A DNA stretch of 11,495 nt from Sphingomonadales bacterium (GTDB taxonomy: Bacteria; Pseudomonadota; Alphaproteobacteria; Sphingomonadales; Sphingomonadaceae). The notes below the pieces were generated by a model. It was not told the origin of the DNA, did no database searches, and worked only from the letters and a program-made list of their open reading frames with translations. Each line of letters opens with the position of its first letter. Within the stretch, counting starts at the first letter, position 1. Shown here piece by piece: positions 1 to 6,106 of this stretch. Both the position numbers and the translations under genes were made by a program. Location: positions 1 to 11,495 of the forward strand of contig JAGPVK010000287.1 of the NCBI GenBank assembly GCA_018067055.1, given 5' to 3'.

Positions 1-123
1 CGGACCGCTTTCAAACACACAATGATCGCATGCGGCGGGACAGCGCCACGTCAACAGCAGAACGAGCGTTTCGAGCGTCCCATGATCGATATCAGGCGGT
101 GCAGATATCGCAACGGCAGTCAC
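1..123 (-). CDS. Radical SAM protein, N-terminal fragment (runs off the left edge)
   Basis: Reading leftward from a GTG at 123-121 gives 41 open codons to the window edge. They contain the radical SAM 4Fe-4S/SAM-binding motif CPAACDHC (C28-X3-C32-X2-C35). The segment around it, TWRCPAACDHCVFES, closely matches TYRCPAACAHCIFES in the gene immediately upstream, so the two are probably paralogues. The GTG overlaps the upstream TGA as GTGA, the pattern of translational coupling, with a weak GGAA eight bases before it. The enzyme would generate a 5'-deoxyadenosyl radical, here probably to modify the small protein at 2655-2873. Only the N-terminus is visible, so the auxiliary cluster region, total length and integrity are unknown. 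A start inside the upstream gene is possible, but the Cys motif already sits at the usual distance from this GTG. Confidence 0.82.
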   Translation of the reverse strand, partial: MTAVAISAPPDIDHGTLETLVLLLTWRCPAACDHCVFESGP

Positions 124-1226
124 GCTGTCAGTTCCATGCCCGCTCTCTGGTTGAGCACTTCGCCCAGGTCTGCCAGAAGTTCGCACGTCGCCTCGGCAAT
201 TTGTTCCTGCGAGGTGAACTCCAGGCACACATCACAGGAACCGACATAATGGTCAGAAATCTCGATACTCGGATCGCGTCGCTTCAGTTCCTGCAATATC
301 CGGTAGGGACCAAAATATTGCAGCAATTTGAAAAACAGATCTTCCTTGAGCGCATCCAGCATCTCGGCAATCTCGTCGACACTTTTGTCCTGCAAATTAT
401 CCTGAATGAACAAGCCGGCCTTTTCGGGATCTTCACCGACGACCATGCCGCAACAGGGATAGAGCAAGCCTTTCGGGCTGATCGTTACGATTTCCGTCGC
501 CATCGGACAGCCTTCCCGCATGTCCTTGCTATCGTCATAATAGAATTCTGTAACTTCCTTCCGTGCCCGGCCGACCGGCGTGGTGATCAACGGATTGATC
601 TCGAATTCGGCGACTTCCGATTCGGGAATGCTCAATATTTCGCTTAACCGGGAGATTATATCGGCCTTTGCCCGCGCTGATCTTTCTGAGCTGACCTGAA
701 CATTTATTCTGGCATCCAGACCGGCGTCACGCGCGCCCTGCAGCGCCCAGCGCATCTTTTCCGGCTTGATGAAGGGGATGTGAAATTCATCGACGCTCGT
801 GCAATAGGCTTCGAAACCGACACTCCGCAAATCAAGCAGCTTTTCCTTCGCCTGACTGCGACTGGTTGCCCAGGCACTGGAACTGATGACCTCGGATGGC
901 ATGCCAAGCGATTGCCCAAAGGCAGCCAGTTCACGCATTTCCTTGTAGCGCACAAAGGCTTCGCCGCCGGAAAAGCCGAGGACCGGCGGCGGTGATTGCC
1001 GCGAAGCCGCTTCGACAACTTTCCTCGCGATATCCATGTCCAGATGCGTCTTGTTTTGCGGATTGCTTTCGAAGATGCAATGCGCGCAGGCTGCCGGACA
1101 GCGATAGGTCATCAGGATCGAGATGATCGAGATACCCTTGTGATTCAACAACTGCTGCGCGTTGATGTCGCGTCTGAAGAAATCTGTCAGCGAATTGTCC
1201 CGGTTCAGGGTGCTCATCTCGTTCAT
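120..1226 (-). CDS. Radical SAM protein, probable peptide maturase (atypical C-terminal cysteine region)
   Basis: This 368-residue protein has a radical SAM core with CPAACAHC (C43, C47, C50) and SGGEAF at about 86-91, the GGE motif that contacts SAM. A C-terminal cysteine set follows: C240, C258-C259 (PCCG), then C331 and C334 (SCDVC). This resembles a reduced SPASM or twitch-type auxiliary iron-sulfur region, but it does not fit the full SPASM pattern seen in the neighbour. There is no signal peptide or membrane segment, so it should be cytosolic. The ATG at 1226 lies one base from the TGA of the upstream maturase, with GGGAGA about five bases before it. A second in-frame ATG three codons later is less well placed. 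Its stop overlaps the start of a third radical SAM gene. The substrate is inferred to be the small protein at the head of the operon. An unrelated radical SAM role is possible but less likely in this context. Confidence 0.85.
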   Translation of the reverse strand: MNEMSTLNRDNSLTDFFRRDINAQQLLNHKGISIISILMTYRCPAACAHCIFESNPQNKTHLDMDIARKVVEAASRQSPPPVLGFSGGEAFVRYKEMRELAAFGQSLGMPSEVISSSAWATSRSQAKEKLLDLRSVGFEAYCTSVDEFHIPFIKPEKMRWALQGARDAGLDARINVQVSSERSARAKADIISRLSEILSIPESEVAEFEINPLITTPVGRARKEVTEFYYDDSKDMREGCPMATEIVTISPKGLLYPCCGMVVGEDPEKAGLFIQDNLQDKSVDEIAEMLDALKEDLFFKLLQYFGPYRILQELKRRDPSIEISDHYVGSCDVCLEFTSQEQIAEATCELLADLGEVLNQRAGMELTA

Positions 1227-1227
1227 C

Positions 1228-2616
1228 TCAGTCTCCCACTAGCATGCGTGACATTTTCGGCCAGTTGCGCATCACCAGCGCCGTTTCCTGATGGAGATCA
1301 TCGCAAAAGGGCAATGCATAATCACCGGTTCGCTTGTAGCCTCGGACCTCGCACCCGCCGCCACAAACGGGGGACATGGCGCAACTGGAACATTGTTCGA
1401 TCGTGAACGCCGAACGGTCGCGGTAAGAGGCGAGATGATCGTGATCCAGTTCCACTTCGGGCCAGTAGCGGCCAACGCTCATCTGCGGATCGCCAATCGC
1501 TTCATAACAGGCGTATAACCGGCCTTCCTGATCGAAGCAGGTGAGATCAATATTGGCTTCGCAATGGAAGAATGCCGGGGCCGGCAACTCATCCACGCCG
1601 GCTCGCAAACCGGCGAACAGATTCAGGCTGCGCCAGTCGATATATTGTATCTGCGGCGCATAGTCTCTGGTAGCCAGCGCATCGCTGAGCAGCGACAATA
1701 TGCGAAATTTCTCTGGCACTTCCGGATCGGTTTTCGCGGACTTGTTCTGGATCGGTGCGACGGCAAGATGCGCATGGCTGGAGAGATGCTCGTCGGCAAA
1801 AAACTGGTCGGCCAGAGCGACAAATTCATGGATTGTCTCGGGGGTAACCAGGAACCGGATAAAGAGGCCGCTCGTCGCCCGCTCTTTTGCAAGTCGCTTG
1901 ATTTCTTGCCAAAGCCCGGTGATCGCCCGCTGGTCTCGCCGCAATTCTTCGGCATCTCCGTTTACCGCTGAAAAGCCGTCGACGCTGATCTGGATTGACG
2001 GTCGGTATCTTTCAACCTCTTCCCGATAGGCGGCCAATGAACGTCCATTTGTGGTGAAATGGATGATGTGTCCGCGGGCCAGCGTTTCATCGCCGATAGT
2101 GCGCACCAGAGCATGAAATTGCGGCGTGTCGATCAGCGGTTCGCCACCAAACAGGGATATAAAGGCGCGAGCCTTCCCGCGCGCCTCCATATCTTGCTCT
2201 ATGTAGCGAAAGGCCGCGGCGACCTGTTCTGCCGACATCACTCCCGTCTTTTGACGGGCCTTCTTCTGCTCCACCACCTGCCAGCAATATTTGCAGGCAA
2301 GATTGCACCGCAAGGTCAATCCGAACATATATTTGATGTCGGGTGAATTTCTGGCGGTGTCCTTCGCCCGTTCAGCCAAAGCCCTTGCGATGGCATCTTC
2401 CACGTCGGGTGAATCGACATAATAGCCGCGTTCGATCAACATCCGGTCTGCGTCTTCACTTTCATCAAGAGATAGCTGCGGACTGTCTTTCACCCGCTTC
2501 GCCACTCTCGCTTCCACAACATCAACCGACCCGCTGAAGCTGTTGAGAAGCAGAGCAGTGTCTTTCTCAAAGGGTTCAGATAGCGTGTATCTGCTGCGAT
2601 AAAATAACTCGCCCAT
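1228..2616 (-). CDS. Radical SAM/SPASM peptide maturase
   Basis: At 462 residues this has the size and architecture of a RiPP-modifying radical SAM/SPASM enzyme. Residues 1-90 are a small N-terminal region whose pattern suggests the PqqD-like, peptide-recognising winged helix often fused to such maturases. The core has CNLACKYC (C104, C108, C111) and a GGEP motif. The C-terminus matches the full SPASM cysteine pattern: C352-X12-G365-X4-C370, then C409-X2-C412-X5-C418-X3-C422, then C438, enough to ligand two auxiliary 4Fe-4S clusters. C360 lies within the first span. The ATG is preceded by AGGGAG about nine bases upstream. It starts 38 bases after the stop of the small protein and is followed after one base by another radical SAM gene. 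Known relatives make thioether, cyclophane or other C-C links in a precursor peptide; the chemistry here cannot be read off. Confidence 0.92.
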   Translation of the reverse strand: MGELFYRSRYTLSEPFEKDTALLLNSFSGSVDVVEARVAKRVKDSPQLSLDESEDADRMLIERGYYVDSPDVEDAIARALAERAKDTARNSPDIKYMFGLTLRCNLACKYCWQVVEQKKARQKTGVMSAEQVAAAFRYIEQDMEARGKARAFISLFGGEPLIDTPQFHALVRTIGDETLARGHIIHFTTNGRSLAAYREEVERYRPSIQISVDGFSAVNGDAEELRRDQRAITGLWQEIKRLAKERATSGLFIRFLVTPETIHEFVALADQFFADEHLSSHAHLAVAPIQNKSAKTDPEVPEKFRILSLLSDALATRDYAPQIQYIDWRSLNLFAGLRAGVDELPAPAFFHCEANIDLTCFDQEGRLYACYEAIGDPQMSVGRYWPEVELDHDHLASYRDRSAFTIEQCSSCAMSPVCGGGCEVRGYKRTGDYALPFCDDLHQETALVMRNWPKMSRMLVGD

Positions 2617-2654
2617 AGCTTTTTCTCCCTGAACCCAACGCAGTAGCGCTCAAT

Positions 2655-2873
2655 TCAGGCATAGCCGGTATCATCTGGCCGGCCAGGGGCTGCGGAGATT
2701 GTTGAAACCGGACCGACTACGGCGACATCGACGCAGCAGTAGCTCGAATTCAGTTCAACACCGCCGGTGTCTACTTCTTCGAACGATAATTCCAGTTTCG
2801 AGAGGATGTCTTCGACTTTCATACCACGTGGTACGCGGATACGAATTTTGGTTACGGGACCTTTCTTGGCCAT
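2655..2873 (-). CDS. Small protein, probable RiPP precursor peptide (72 aa)
   Basis: This 72-residue protein is the first gene of the leftward operon, directly before a SPASM maturase, which is the usual place for a precursor peptide. Residues 1-26 are basic (MAKKGPVTKIRIRVPRG, then K19 and K26). Residues 27-40 are acidic (LELSFEEVDTGGVE). Residues 41-72 look core-like, with S43-S44-Y45-C46-C47, a small hydrophobic stretch DVAVVGP at 49-55 and the C-terminal end DDTGYA. No Lys or Arg occurs between K26 and R65. I chose the ATG at 2873 because GGAG lies eight bases before it; an in-frame GTG three codons earlier (2882) has no ribosome site. C46 and C47 are the only cysteines, Y45 and Y71 the only tyrosines; there is no Trp or His, and the single Phe (F31) is in the leader-like part. 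I recognise no named RiPP class. It could instead be a small accessory protein of the maturases. Confidence 0.72.
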   Translation of the reverse strand: MAKKGPVTKIRIRVPRGMKVEDILSKLELSFEEVDTGGVELNSSYCCVDVAVVGPVSTISAAPGRPDDTGYA

Positions 2874-2935
2874 GTGCTTCACTCCATCAAAAGTTAATAG
2901 AATTACTATACAATGCGACCCGGTACACCTTATTG

Positions 2936-2951
2936 GAGTCTGTCTTGACTC
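2936..2951. repeat. Short inverted repeat GAGTC-N6-GACTC in the divergent promoter region
   Basis: GAGTC at 2936-2940 and GACTC at 2947-2951 form a 5-base dyad with a six-base spacer. The right arm overlaps the rightward TTGACT box at 2945-2950, a place where a repressor could act. A dyad this short can arise by chance, so the operator reading is weak. Confidence 0.3.
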
Positions 2952-3030
2952 GGAGAGTTTTTAACATATTCAGATGAAGTCTACAATGAACTTTATTTGG
3001 GATTGAAAGCAGCTTCACTCCAAACCTGCC

Positions 3031-3055
3031 TATCTGTTGTCAAAATATCTGTTGT
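3031..3055 (+). repeat. Direct repeat TATCTGTTGT x2 upstream of the caspase-like gene
   Basis: TATCTGTTGT occurs identically at 3031-3040 and 3046-3055, giving a 15-base period. Each copy is followed closely by a TCA (TTGTCA and TTGTGTCA). The pair ends 45 bases before the ATG of the protease gene and overlaps its best -35 candidate. This is the spacing expected of paired regulator half-sites, but no regulator gene for it is visible next to it. Confidence 0.5.
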
Positions 3056-3066
3056 GTCACTTCAAT
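3037..3066 (+). promoter_or_regulatory. Candidate sigma-70-like promoter for the caspase-like gene
   Basis: TTGTCA at 3037-3042 and TTCAAT at 3061-3066 are 18 bases apart and match the -35 and -10 consensus at five and four of six positions. A start near 3073 would leave an untranslated leader of about 28 bases. The -35 box lies inside the direct repeat. An alternative uses TTGACT at 2945-2950 with a poorer -10. Confidence 0.3.
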
Positions 3067-3100
3067 TTTGTAGAAAGATTGCTATGCTGACAGTGGACCG

Positions 3101-3793
3101 ATGAAAAACCATGCTTTCGTTGTTGGCATTGATGCCTATAACTTCCCTGGCGGCACACTAAAGCAAGCCGTTGGCGACGCTCTGTCCTTTGCGAGCTGGT
3201 TAACCAAATCCGCCATAGTGCCACCGGAACAGCTGACGCTGGTGTTGGGAACAACCCTGGACAGTCCTGACGTCCCCATCGACCTTCTCTGGCGGGTAAA
3301 GACTGCTGATGAATTCATGCGGCCCGGTGGCCGGAGCCACTTGCTGCAATCCTTGCGGGGCTTTCGTGATTCAATCGACGGCAAGGCAGACCGGCTCATT
3401 TTCTATTTTGCAGGCCATGGCCTGGTTTCCCGAAACCGGGCACTGCCGGGCGATGTATTATGCGCTTCGGATTATAGCGAGACTATACCGTCCAATTCGC
3501 TGATGACGGACTCGATCCAGCGGGTATTTTCAAGCATCCCGTCGAAGGAACAATTTTTTCTCTATGACGCGTGCCGGTCACTGTCCCCGAATGTCAACGC
3601 CACATTCGGGACCTATGATGAACTGGAACTTTCGGCGATTCCGGAGCCTGACCAGTTCATCCTGAAAGCGACCGCAGTCGACACCAGCGCGCTCGAGAAC
3701 CCGGAAGGCGGCACCTTCACCCGGCAACTGCTCGCCGGCCTCGACCAGGGAGCGGGTTCGGCGAAGGAATGGGATCCGTCGCGCAGCGAATAG
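3101..3793 (+). CDS. Caspase-like (peptidase C14) protease, N-terminal part ending at an in-frame TAG
   Basis: The first 230 residues contain a caspase-like p20 fold. A VVGIDAY strand opens the protein (about 7-13), the catalytic His lies in FYFAGHG (H106), and the catalytic Cys in LYDACRS (C158). A p10-like segment follows, with GGTFTRQLLAGL at about 204-215, but the TAG at codon 231 cuts it. The frame then continues without a shift into a 650-residue open region. There is no signal peptide or membrane segment. The ATG at 3101 has only a weak GGA upstream. The gene diverges from the precursor/radical SAM operon, so it may be the leader peptidase of that system or an effector controlled by the modified peptide; both are inference. 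Whether the 230-residue product is active depends on whether the TAG is real, because part of the usual small-subunit region lies beyond it. Confidence 0.8.
   Translation: MKNHAFVVGIDAYNFPGGTLKQAVGDALSFASWLTKSAIVPPEQLTLVLGTTLDSPDVPIDLLWRVKTADEFMRPGGRSHLLQSLRGFRDSIDGKADRLIFYFAGHGLVSRNRALPGDVLCASDYSETIPSNSLMTDSIQRVFSSIPSKEQFFLYDACRSLSPNVNATFGTYDELELSAIPEPDQFILKATAVDTSALENPEGGTFTRQLLAGLDQGAGSAKEWDPSRSE
3791..3793 (+). other. In-frame TAG interrupting the caspase-like gene
   Basis: The codons before it (ending WDPSRSE) and after it (VVRWNRLCTFVEASV) are in one reading frame, and the frame stays open from 3794 to the stop at 5786-5788. The residues after the TAG look like the continuation of the protease small-subunit region. 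This could be a nonsense mutation, a sequencing error, a readthrough site or a gene split into two proteins. The sequence alone does not decide. Removing the stop would give a protein of about 895 residues. Confidence 0.85.
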
Positions 3794-3835
3794 GTCGTAC
3801 GCTGGAACCGACTCTGCACCTTTGTCGAAGCCAGC

Positions 3836-5788
3836 GTGAAAGCCTCACTGCCCGAAGGCGCGGACAAAATGGCGCCGAAGAAATATGGCGGCGGCGATCC
3901 GAGCCTCAATCCCGAACTGGCTCGCTTCGCCGCGGACGCTATCGACGATGTTTCTGTCACAGCAAAATTGCTACCGCCCAATCCGGAAAAGCAGGTCGAG
4001 TTTCGGTACCGTTTTCAAACTGGCATCGACGACGAGATTTCCCTCTTCGAAGACGGCAGGGCTCGGGTTGATCTGAAGCCCGGCGCCTATATTTTTCGGG
4101 CGCATGCTTCCGACATCCAATTCTCTCCCCAGGCACATCTGATGGAGGTTTACGACAGTCAGGATGACCTGGAATTTATCGGTCAGTCGAGCGATCCCCT
4201 TGCGCTACCAGCGGTAGAAATTGGCGGCATCCTCAACCGGTCTGATTCTGCCAGTACGATCATCAAGTCGGCTTCCGATCTCATCAAGAATATGGAATAT
4301 GATGTCGAAATCGGCAGTCCCGTTCAGCGAAGGGCGGCGCCGGGCGGAAAATTTGCCTTTGATGACGATGGTCCTGGTCCGGGCAGCCCGGCAATCCGCT
4401 ACAAGGACCTCCCCGGGTCGGTTGCCGATAACATGCGCGAGCTGGGCAATCAGTCAGGTGACATGCAAGTTGCGATCGATCAGATTCGCAATGCACCGCC
4501 GCTGGACTGGCCGGACATGATCCCGGCCCTGGTTGATGCCCTGCCAACACCGCAATTCATTTTGACACCCGATTCCCAAACAAAAATCACCTGCTCTTCG
4601 CTCGCTGGTGGCGAGACCATGACTGGTTGGGGTGGTCTCGAAATCGGCCGCTTGTCAGGGATGAGCCGGATCACCGCGACCCACTCTGAAACGGGCACGA
4701 CGGTCAAACTGATTTCGCCTGACAATGTCGCAGGCAACATGATCTACATCACGCCGCCTGCGGCATCAAATCCGCCGAGCGAGGCGGCTGCCGCCTGGAT
4801 CAATGGCCGGGTGGAAGATGGCGTTCTGTTTGCCAGCTATGACGATGCCGAGTTCGCGATTGCCGGTGCGGATCTGGCGTCTGTGATGCATATGGCCAAT
4901 CTGGCAAGTCACAACCAGACGCAGAAGCTCGATCATCAGGGGATGATCAAGGTGACGGCAATAAAGGAAATGGAGCAGGCAGAATCGGCAAAAGCGATTC
5001 GTCGATTTCAATCCCGGCTGTGGAAGCAAAGATACAAGAATGCCCCGGTCTGGAAAGATTTTGAGCCGGTTGATGAAGCAGTGCCTGAAATTTACAGGTG
5101 GGACCAGACCAGCAAGGCCGGAGATTATTGGCATGAATATCGTGATGAGGACCGCAAGGCGCGATCGGGATTCAAGCAACCGATTTTTGTCCTCGAAGGA
5201 CATACGACATATGTCACCGTTCATGAACGGACAGACGGCAAGGTATTGTTATATCTCTACGCGCTGCCAAACGGGAGCCACGTCGACGCGCGCGTTATGC
5301 GCGGCATCATCCATATCCAGCGCGCGCGCGCGTCCGGATGGAATGCACTGGATGATCCCGCGACGCAGGCATTGCTCGCCGGCGAATGGTTTGAACCGGT
5401 CTCTGCAGCGATCGTCGGCTGGCTGGCTATCCGGTCGCCCGAGGCGGCATCAAATGATCTGCAAGCCAGTCTTCCCGCTCTCATCGCACGATTGCAGGAA
5501 GATGAGGTGGGAATGGTGGATGGTGATCTTCTGGCAGCGCGCTGGGCCGAATTGGCCGATGACCAGGGAAGCATGAAAATGGCGATCGAGCGCGCAAGCC
5601 AACGCGAATGCTGTCCATTACTGGATGAAGCGCTGCGCTATTACGTGAATTCGGCGAAAAGGCTCAGGATTTTCGGGGAACATGTTCGCTGGATGGAAGC
5701 GAAGCTGGCGCAATCGGTCGGTCATAATCTGTGGGTGCTTCGCAAGGAAGATGAAAAGAAATCGGGCCGTCCGCGAGGCGTCAAATAA
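3836..5788 (+). CDS. C-terminal part of the caspase-like protein, after the in-frame TAG
   Basis: This is the same frame as the upstream protease fragment, open from 3794; the first usable start after the TAG is the GTG at 3836, with no convincing ribosome site. From there it is 650 residues. The first part suggests beta structure, including a RVDLKPGAYIFRAHA segment of the PEGA or carboxypeptidase-regulatory type. A Gly/Pro-rich linker follows at about residues 170-190, then another beta-rich stretch around GWGGLEIGRLSG. The last 180 residues look mainly helical (DPATQALLAGEWFEP, AARWAELADD), and the tail is Lys/Arg-rich (KKSGRPRG). No transmembrane segment is evident. I recognise no named family for this region. 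Its likely role is a sensing or scaffolding extension of the protease, which is inference. If the TAG is real and not bypassed, this half is probably a pseudogene remnant. Confidence 0.68.
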   Translation: MKASLPEGADKMAPKKYGGGDPSLNPELARFAADAIDDVSVTAKLLPPNPEKQVEFRYRFQTGIDDEISLFEDGRARVDLKPGAYIFRAHASDIQFSPQAHLMEVYDSQDDLEFIGQSSDPLALPAVEIGGILNRSDSASTIIKSASDLIKNMEYDVEIGSPVQRRAAPGGKFAFDDDGPGPGSPAIRYKDLPGSVADNMRELGNQSGDMQVAIDQIRNAPPLDWPDMIPALVDALPTPQFILTPDSQTKITCSSLAGGETMTGWGGLEIGRLSGMSRITATHSETGTTVKLISPDNVAGNMIYITPPAASNPPSEAAAAWINGRVEDGVLFASYDDAEFAIAGADLASVMHMANLASHNQTQKLDHQGMIKVTAIKEMEQAESAKAIRRFQSRLWKQRYKNAPVWKDFEPVDEAVPEIYRWDQTSKAGDYWHEYRDEDRKARSGFKQPIFVLEGHTTYVTVHERTDGKVLLYLYALPNGSHVDARVMRGIIHIQRARASGWNALDDPATQALLAGEWFEPVSAAIVGWLAIRSPEAASNDLQASLPALIARLQEDEVGMVDGDLLAARWAELADDQGSMKMAIERASQRECCPLLDEALRYYVNSAKRLRIFGEHVRWMEAKLAQSVGHNLWVLRKEDEKKSGRPRGVK

Positions 5789-5789
5789 T

Positions 5790-5806
5790 CCTCAATCCCT
5801 TTGAGG
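5790..5806 (+). terminator. Weak hairpin after the caspase-like gene
   Basis: CCTCAA at 5790-5795 pairs with TTGAGG at 5801-5806 around a five-base loop, beginning two bases after the stop codon. No T run follows, and the downstream bases are AAAAGCGG. Its position suggests a transcript end, but it is not a convincing intrinsic terminator. Confidence 0.25.
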
Positions 5807-5892
5807 AAAAGCGGCAGGATATTTGCAATCGGATCGAATCTGCTTTGCTGGCCAGTTTGCGGATCAACGCTGCCATTTGAGAGATAGCAATT

Positions 5893-5986
5893 CAAGGCAC
5901 TACCAACGGAATTTCGGGAGGAGCCGCCCTACCCCTGCCCCTGCCCCTGCCCCAGCTCCAGATATTGGGAATAATTCGGTGCCTTG
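5893..5986. repeat. Interrupted inverted repeat flanking the CCCCTG tract
   Basis: CAAGGCAC at 5893-5900 is the exact reverse complement of GTGCCTTG at 5979-5986. Pairing can extend to GAATT/AATTC if about seven bases in the left arm are looped out. The arms enclose about 78 bases that include the CCCCTG repeats. This could be a large hairpin or a decayed small mobile-element relic. I see no target-site duplication and no coding content inside. Confidence 0.35.
5932..5955 (+). repeat. CCCCTG tandem repeat (three exact copies plus one variant)
   Basis: CCCCTG occurs three times in a row at 5932-5949, followed by the variant CCCCAG at 5950-5955. It is non-coding on both strands as far as can be judged. 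Such a hexamer tract is prone to slippage and may vary in copy number between strains. Confidence 0.8.
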
Positions 5987-5994
5987 CCATTAAT
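5965..5994 (+). promoter_or_regulatory. Candidate promoter for the LuxR-family gene
   Basis: TTGGGA at 5965-5970 and ATTAAT at 5989-5994, 18 bases apart, each match four of six sigma-70 consensus positions. Transcription would begin near 6001, about 105 bases before the chosen GTG. The right arm of the inverted repeat falls inside the spacer. The match is weak. Confidence 0.25.
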
Positions 5995-6106
5995 GACAGT
6001 GGATTGAGCCCCATAGAATATGGCCTACTCTCGTGATTGTCGGTCGGGAGAAAGAGAACGGACAGTTCCTGTTTCGGCCGCACGTGTCTTCGGTGGGGGA
6101 TTTTAC

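Larger units (their letters stand above)
2874..3100. promoter_or_regulatory. Divergent control region between precursor operon and caspase-like gene
   Basis: This stretch of about 225 bases separates the leftward precursor/maturase operon from the rightward protease gene and is visibly richer in A and T than its flanks. It holds no convincing gene. Both transcription units must start here. Seen in it are a TTGACT box at 2945-2950, a GAGTC-N6-GACTC dyad at 2936-2951 overlapping that box, a 10-base direct repeat at 3031-3055, and on the leftward strand a TATAGT-like -10 at about 2908-2913 with no good -35. The assignment as a shared promoter region rests on gene layout; individual elements are weak. 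Confidence 0.6.
5789..6106. other. Intergenic region between the caspase-like gene and the LuxR regulator
   Basis: No gene is supported here. An in-frame ATG at 6020 would extend the LuxR protein by 29 residues, but it lacks a ribosome site. The region holds a weak hairpin just after the stop, a CCCCTG tandem repeat, an interrupted inverted repeat around that tandem repeat, and a possible promoter for the regulator. It marks the boundary between the peptide-modification half and the catabolic half of the window. Confidence 0.6.

Noticed and set aside
30..647. Long rightward open frame opposite the radical SAM gene
   Set aside because: It is antisense to a gene with intact Cys motifs and coupled neighbours, and its translation has no recognisable motif.
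120..2873. Assignment to the His-Xaa-Ser (Hxs) radical SAM system
   Set aside because: The pair of radical SAM genes and a small protein is superficially similar, but no His-Xaa-Ser repeat protein is seen and the small protein has no His.
2874..2882. Upstream GTG start for the precursor-like peptide
   Set aside because: The GGAG motif that would serve the ATG at 2873 overlaps the GTG, which itself has no upstream ribosome site.
3740..3840. Frameshift as the cause of the split caspase-like gene
   Set aside because: Both halves are in the same phase; only one stop codon separates them.
5040..5576. Rightward 178-codon frame inside the caspase-like C-terminal part
   Set aside because: It overlaps the long main frame in another phase, has no ribosome site, and is rich in rare-looking residues.
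5932..5955. CRISPR-like or coding meaning of the CCCCTG repeats
   Set aside because: The units are contiguous hexamers without spacers, and no cas genes or supported frame are present.
6020..6106. Upstream extension of the LuxR protein from the ATG at 6020
   Set aside because: No Shine-Dalgarno is present, the added 29 residues do not resemble the family N-terminus, and the GTG at 6107 has an excellent one.
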